Of a stretch of 7,391 nt of DNA, positions 4,738 to 7,391 are shown piece after piece (positions within the stretch are counted from its first letter, which is position 1; each line of letters opens with the position of its first letter). This DNA is from Maribacter sp. (lineage in GTDB: Bacteria > Bacteroidota > Bacteroidia > Flavobacteriales > Flavobacteriaceae). Below the pieces are notes generated by a model. The model was not told the DNA's origin and did no database searches. It saw only the letters and a program-made list of their open reading frames with translations. The position numbers were made by a program, and so were the translations under genes. The stretch covers positions 1 through 7,391 of the forward strand of contig JAHHKH010000143.1 of assembly GCA_018679695.1 (NCBI GenBank). The letters are read 5' to 3'.

Positions 4738-7391
4738 TTATGAAACTTTACTTGGCAATACGCCAAACTTTTCCTTAAAGCTTTTTGTGAAATACGACAT
4801 ATTGGAAAAGCCAACGGAATAGGCAATTTCAGATACGGAACCTACTTTGCCCTGTAGCATGGCTTTGGCTTCATTGAGGCGTATTTCACTTACCAGTTGT
4901 CTGGCCGATTTATTGGTCAATGCCTTTAATTTTCTATGCAATTGAGCACGACTGAATCCCACTTCGGCGGCAATGTCCTGTACAGAGAGCAGTTCATTAT
5001 CCAAATTATCCCTTATAGTCTTGATTACCTTCTGTAAAAAAGTATCATCTGCCGATTTTAACTCAAGATTATCTATTAAGGAAAGGTCCAAGGACTTAAA
5101 ATGCTCCCATATCTTTTTTCTGGCCGCAATTAAATTTTTAGTTCGCAGTAACAGCTCATCAGCATCGAACGGTTTGGTAAGGTAGGCATCGGCACCTTGG
5201 ATCAAGCCGGCTATTTTGTTTGATTGTCCGGCCTTGGCCGTGAGCATTATTATAGGGATATGACTTGTTTTTATATTACTTTTCAAGCTATTGCAAAGCT
5301 CATAACCGTCTTTTTTAGGCATCATCACATCACTGATGATCAAATCGGGAATATGCTCAAAAGCCATCCGCTCTCCTTGTAACCCATCCATGGCTGTGAT
5401 TACCTTATAATGCTCCTGTAGAATTTCTGAAATGAAGTGTTGGAGGTCAATATTATCCTCAACTACGAGAATTTCTTCTTCATTACCGGTATTGGCCAAC
5501 GCTTGGTTTGTCCTATTATTTATCGAGGGTGTTATCAATGTTTCCTGACTAGGTATTTCAGGGGCAGTCTTTTTTTGGATCACTACAGTATCGGGAAGCG
5601 TGTTAAGGGTTATGGGAATTCTAACCTTAAAGGTAGTCCCGCGCCCTTTTTCACTATGAACACTAATTTGTCCGTTGTGCAGATCAATTAATTCCTTGGT
5701 TAAGGCCAAACCGATACCCGAACCTTTTGCCTCTGTACCTTCCACACGATAAAATCGATCAAAAATACGATCTATTTCCTGCTTACTGATTCCTTTTCCG
5801 GTATCACCTATTTCAATGAGGATATTCGTTGACATATGACTTATTTGAACGCTTACCGCACCCCCCTGCGGAGTATATTTAAAGGCGTTTGATAGTAAAT
5901 TATTGATTATTTTTTCCAGTTTATCCTTGTCGTAGTACGCCTTTGGCAATTCTTTTGGAAAATGTGTATTCAGACTTATGTTTTGCCGCTCGGCCATACT
6001 CTCAAATGCAAAAACCTGTGAACGAATAAACTGAATAATATCTCCCTGACTCAAGGTTAAATGTAGCTTGCCACTCTCAATTTTGGAAAGGTCCAATAAT
6101 TGGTCTACCAGCATCTCCAGACGAAGGGCATTCTTCTTGATAACCTTAAATGCCTTTTCGGAAAGCGAAACCGAATTGTTTCGCTTATCCCCCGATATTT
6201 TTTTTGCCTGTTGCAAGGGACCATTGATCAGCGTTAGGGGTGTTCTGAATTCATGGCTGATATTGGCGAAAAAACGTGTTTTCACCTTGTCCAGATCTTT
6301 CATTCGCTGTACCTCTGCCAGGGTGCGGGTAGCCTGTAACCGCTCAAGAACATTCTGTTCATTTAATTTTTGTCTTCGATAGGCAATCCCAAAGGAGTAA
6401 ATGATTATCTGCAAAAACATGCCGGTAGCAAAAGGGTCAATTTTAAAAGGCGGTCTCATGACCCCTAATGACCAAAGAGTGCCTATAATCAGAAATGAGC
6501 TGGCAATAAACGAGCCTATCCCAAAATACCTGGCGAAGAGATCTTTCTTCAGGGATAGGACAATGGATAGCACGAGGCTTAGAATAGCATAGATATGGAG
6601 TAATATATAATGAATTCCTAGACCGGTATAACTTATTTCCGGATTGAAAAACAGCACATATAGGGTAGTTAGGGTAATTTCAGCCAGGACAAACAAGGCC
6701 AATCCTACAATAAATCTATCCAGCGTTGGAAACTTCCGTCTGGAGTCGATAAAAGAACGTCCAAAAAACCAAAAGGTAAAAAAGATGCCATTTGCCGTAA
6801 ATAGCCAAAAGGGGTAGCGATAATTGGGCATATTGCCTATTATGATGCCAATGGCCATAGCCTGTGTAAGGGTGCAGAACAAAAGCCATAAGGAAAACCA
6901 AAAAAAGATCTGGTCTTTCAAATACAAATACTGTAGCAGGTGGTACAGGAAAATAATAAAGGTTACCCCAAACATAAAGATGTTAAAGGAGTTGTTGAAC
7001 TGATATATTTGATGATAATGGGGTTGATCAGGGCTCCGGGCGCTTAAATTGAAGTAAGGTGGATAGCCAAAACTACTGCCCTGGGCCTTTATAACCAGGG
7101 TAACCTCGATATTTGGCGGCAGTTGGTCCAGGTCAACTGAATTCAGAGCCCAGTGAGTAGTACGGTCCCTTTCCGTTTTAGAATATTCCACCCCGGTTTT
7201 CTTATGAAATAATAACCTATCGCCCTGGTAAGCATATACATCAACTTTTCCATTGCTTTTTGTCCAGGCCGGGGGACCGATCATTATATCTTCAAACTGT
7301 AAGGTCCAACCCATTAATGAGTCTGTTGCCACGATATCCAGTTTTCCCCAATAGGTTACCCCAACCTTTAGCATTACCGGCAGGGTATTAC
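4738..7391 (-). CDS. Hybrid sensor kinase: 7TMR-DISM, HisKA, HATPase, receiver, AraC regulator (5' end missing)
   Basis: The frame stays open through the right edge (…NTLPV precedes the Met at 7374), so this is the C-terminal ~883 residues and the true start lies outside. Numbering from that Met: residues 1-125 fit the extracytoplasmic 7TMR-DISM sensor domain (GVTYWGKL at the beginning). Seven hydrophobic segments lie between ~131 and 333, then a helical linker. The kinase follows: His374 in NISHEFRTPL, N-box around N492-N496, DTGKG at 524-528 and GSGIGLAL at 551-558. A polar linker (~592-632) leads to a receiver with D640, phosphoacceptor Asp682 in SDVMMP, T712 and K734. Two helix-turn-helix motifs of an AraC-type domain (~796-815 and ~846-867) end the protein. 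It should sense a periplasmic ligand, phosphorylate itself and act directly on transcription from the membrane. Its target genes are not shown here. Confidence 0.93.
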   Translation of the reverse strand, partial: NTLPVMLKVGVTYWGKLDIVATDSLMGWTLQFEDIMIGPPAWTKSNGKVDVYAYQGDRLLFHKKTGVEYSKTERDRTTHWALNSVDLDQLPPNIEVTLVIKAQGSSFGYPPYFNLSARSPDQPHYHQIYQFNNSFNIFMFGVTFIIFLYHLLQYLYLKDQIFFWFSLWLLFCTLTQAMAIGIIIGNMPNYRYPFWLFTANGIFFTFWFFGRSFIDSRRKFPTLDRFIVGLALFVLAEITLTTLYVLFFNPEISYTGLGIHYILLHIYAILSLVLSIVLSLKKDLFARYFGIGSFIASSFLIIGTLWSLGVMRPPFKIDPFATGMFLQIIIYSFGIAYRRQKLNEQNVLERLQATRTLAEVQRMKDLDKVKTRFFANISHEFRTPLTLINGPLQQAKKISGDKRNNSVSLSEKAFKVIKKNALRLEMLVDQLLDLSKIESGKLHLTLSQGDIIQFIRSQVFAFESMAERQNISLNTHFPKELPKAYYDKDKLEKIINNLLSNAFKYTPQGGAVSVQISHMSTNILIEIGDTGKGISKQEIDRIFDRFYRVEGTEAKGSGIGLALTKELIDLHNGQISVHSEKGRGTTFKVRIPITLNTLPDTVVIQKKTAPEIPSQETLITPSINNRTNQALANTGNEEEILVVEDNIDLQHFISEILQEHYKVITAMDGLQGERMAFEHIPDLIISDVMMPKKDGYELCNSLKSNIKTSHIPIIMLTAKAGQSNKIAGLIQGADAYLTKPFDADELLLRTKNLIAARKKIWEHFKSLDLSLIDNLELKSADDTFLQKVIKTIRDNLDNELLSVQDIAAEVGFSRAQLHRKLKALTNKSARQLVSEIRLNEAKAMLQGKVGSVSEIAYSVGFSNMSYFTKSFKEKFGVLPSKVS

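Noticed and set aside
7372..7374. Met at 7374 as the start of the hybrid kinase
   Set aside because: The frame continues without a stop to the window edge, and this Met falls just before the DISM sensor's first strand with no signal peptide after it, so the true start should lie outside.

Overview
The window looks like a stretch of a Bacteroidota chromosome, most likely a marine member of the Flavobacteriaceae. The evidence is a TonB-dependent receptor tail ending in Phe, lipoproteins with relaxed Bacteroidota-type lipoboxes, a hybrid kinase fused to an AraC regulator, moderately AT-rich DNA, little sign of Shine-Dalgarno sequences, and one or two TAnnTTTG-like promoter elements. No rRNA, tRNA, CRISPR array, insertion sequence or phage gene was seen.

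Layout from left to right. (1) Bases 1-350 hold the C-terminal end of an outer-membrane TonB-dependent receptor (+). (2) Bases 414-1190 encode a class I SAM-dependent methyltransferase with an N-terminal export or anchor segment (+). (3) Bases 1349-2731 encode a lipoprotein with a transglutaminase-like domain and an intact Cys-His-Asp triad (+). (4) Bases 2723-3022 (-) encode a small lipoprotein built from EHPEGE repeats; it converges on the transglutaminase gene and overlaps it by 9 bases. (5) About 640 bases without a gene follow, holding several inverted repeats. (6) Bases 3666-4541 encode a malonyl-CoA:ACP transacylase of the FabD family (+). (7) Bases 4738 to the right edge (-) hold a hybrid sensor kinase of the 7TMR-DISM type, with histidine kinase, receiver and AraC-type DNA-binding domains in one chain; its N terminus lies outside the window.

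The left half is an envelope neighbourhood: four successive products are predicted to be in, anchored to, or exported across a membrane. The right half combines a cytoplasmic fatty-acid enzyme with a membrane sensor-regulator. Nothing in the sequence shows that the two halves work together.

No clearly new multi-gene system is evident. The points most worth a second look are the apparently exported methyltransferase, the transglutaminase lipoprotein with an unassigned N-terminal module, and the EHPEGE lipoprotein, in which every difference among five tandem units falls on a synonymous wobble position.
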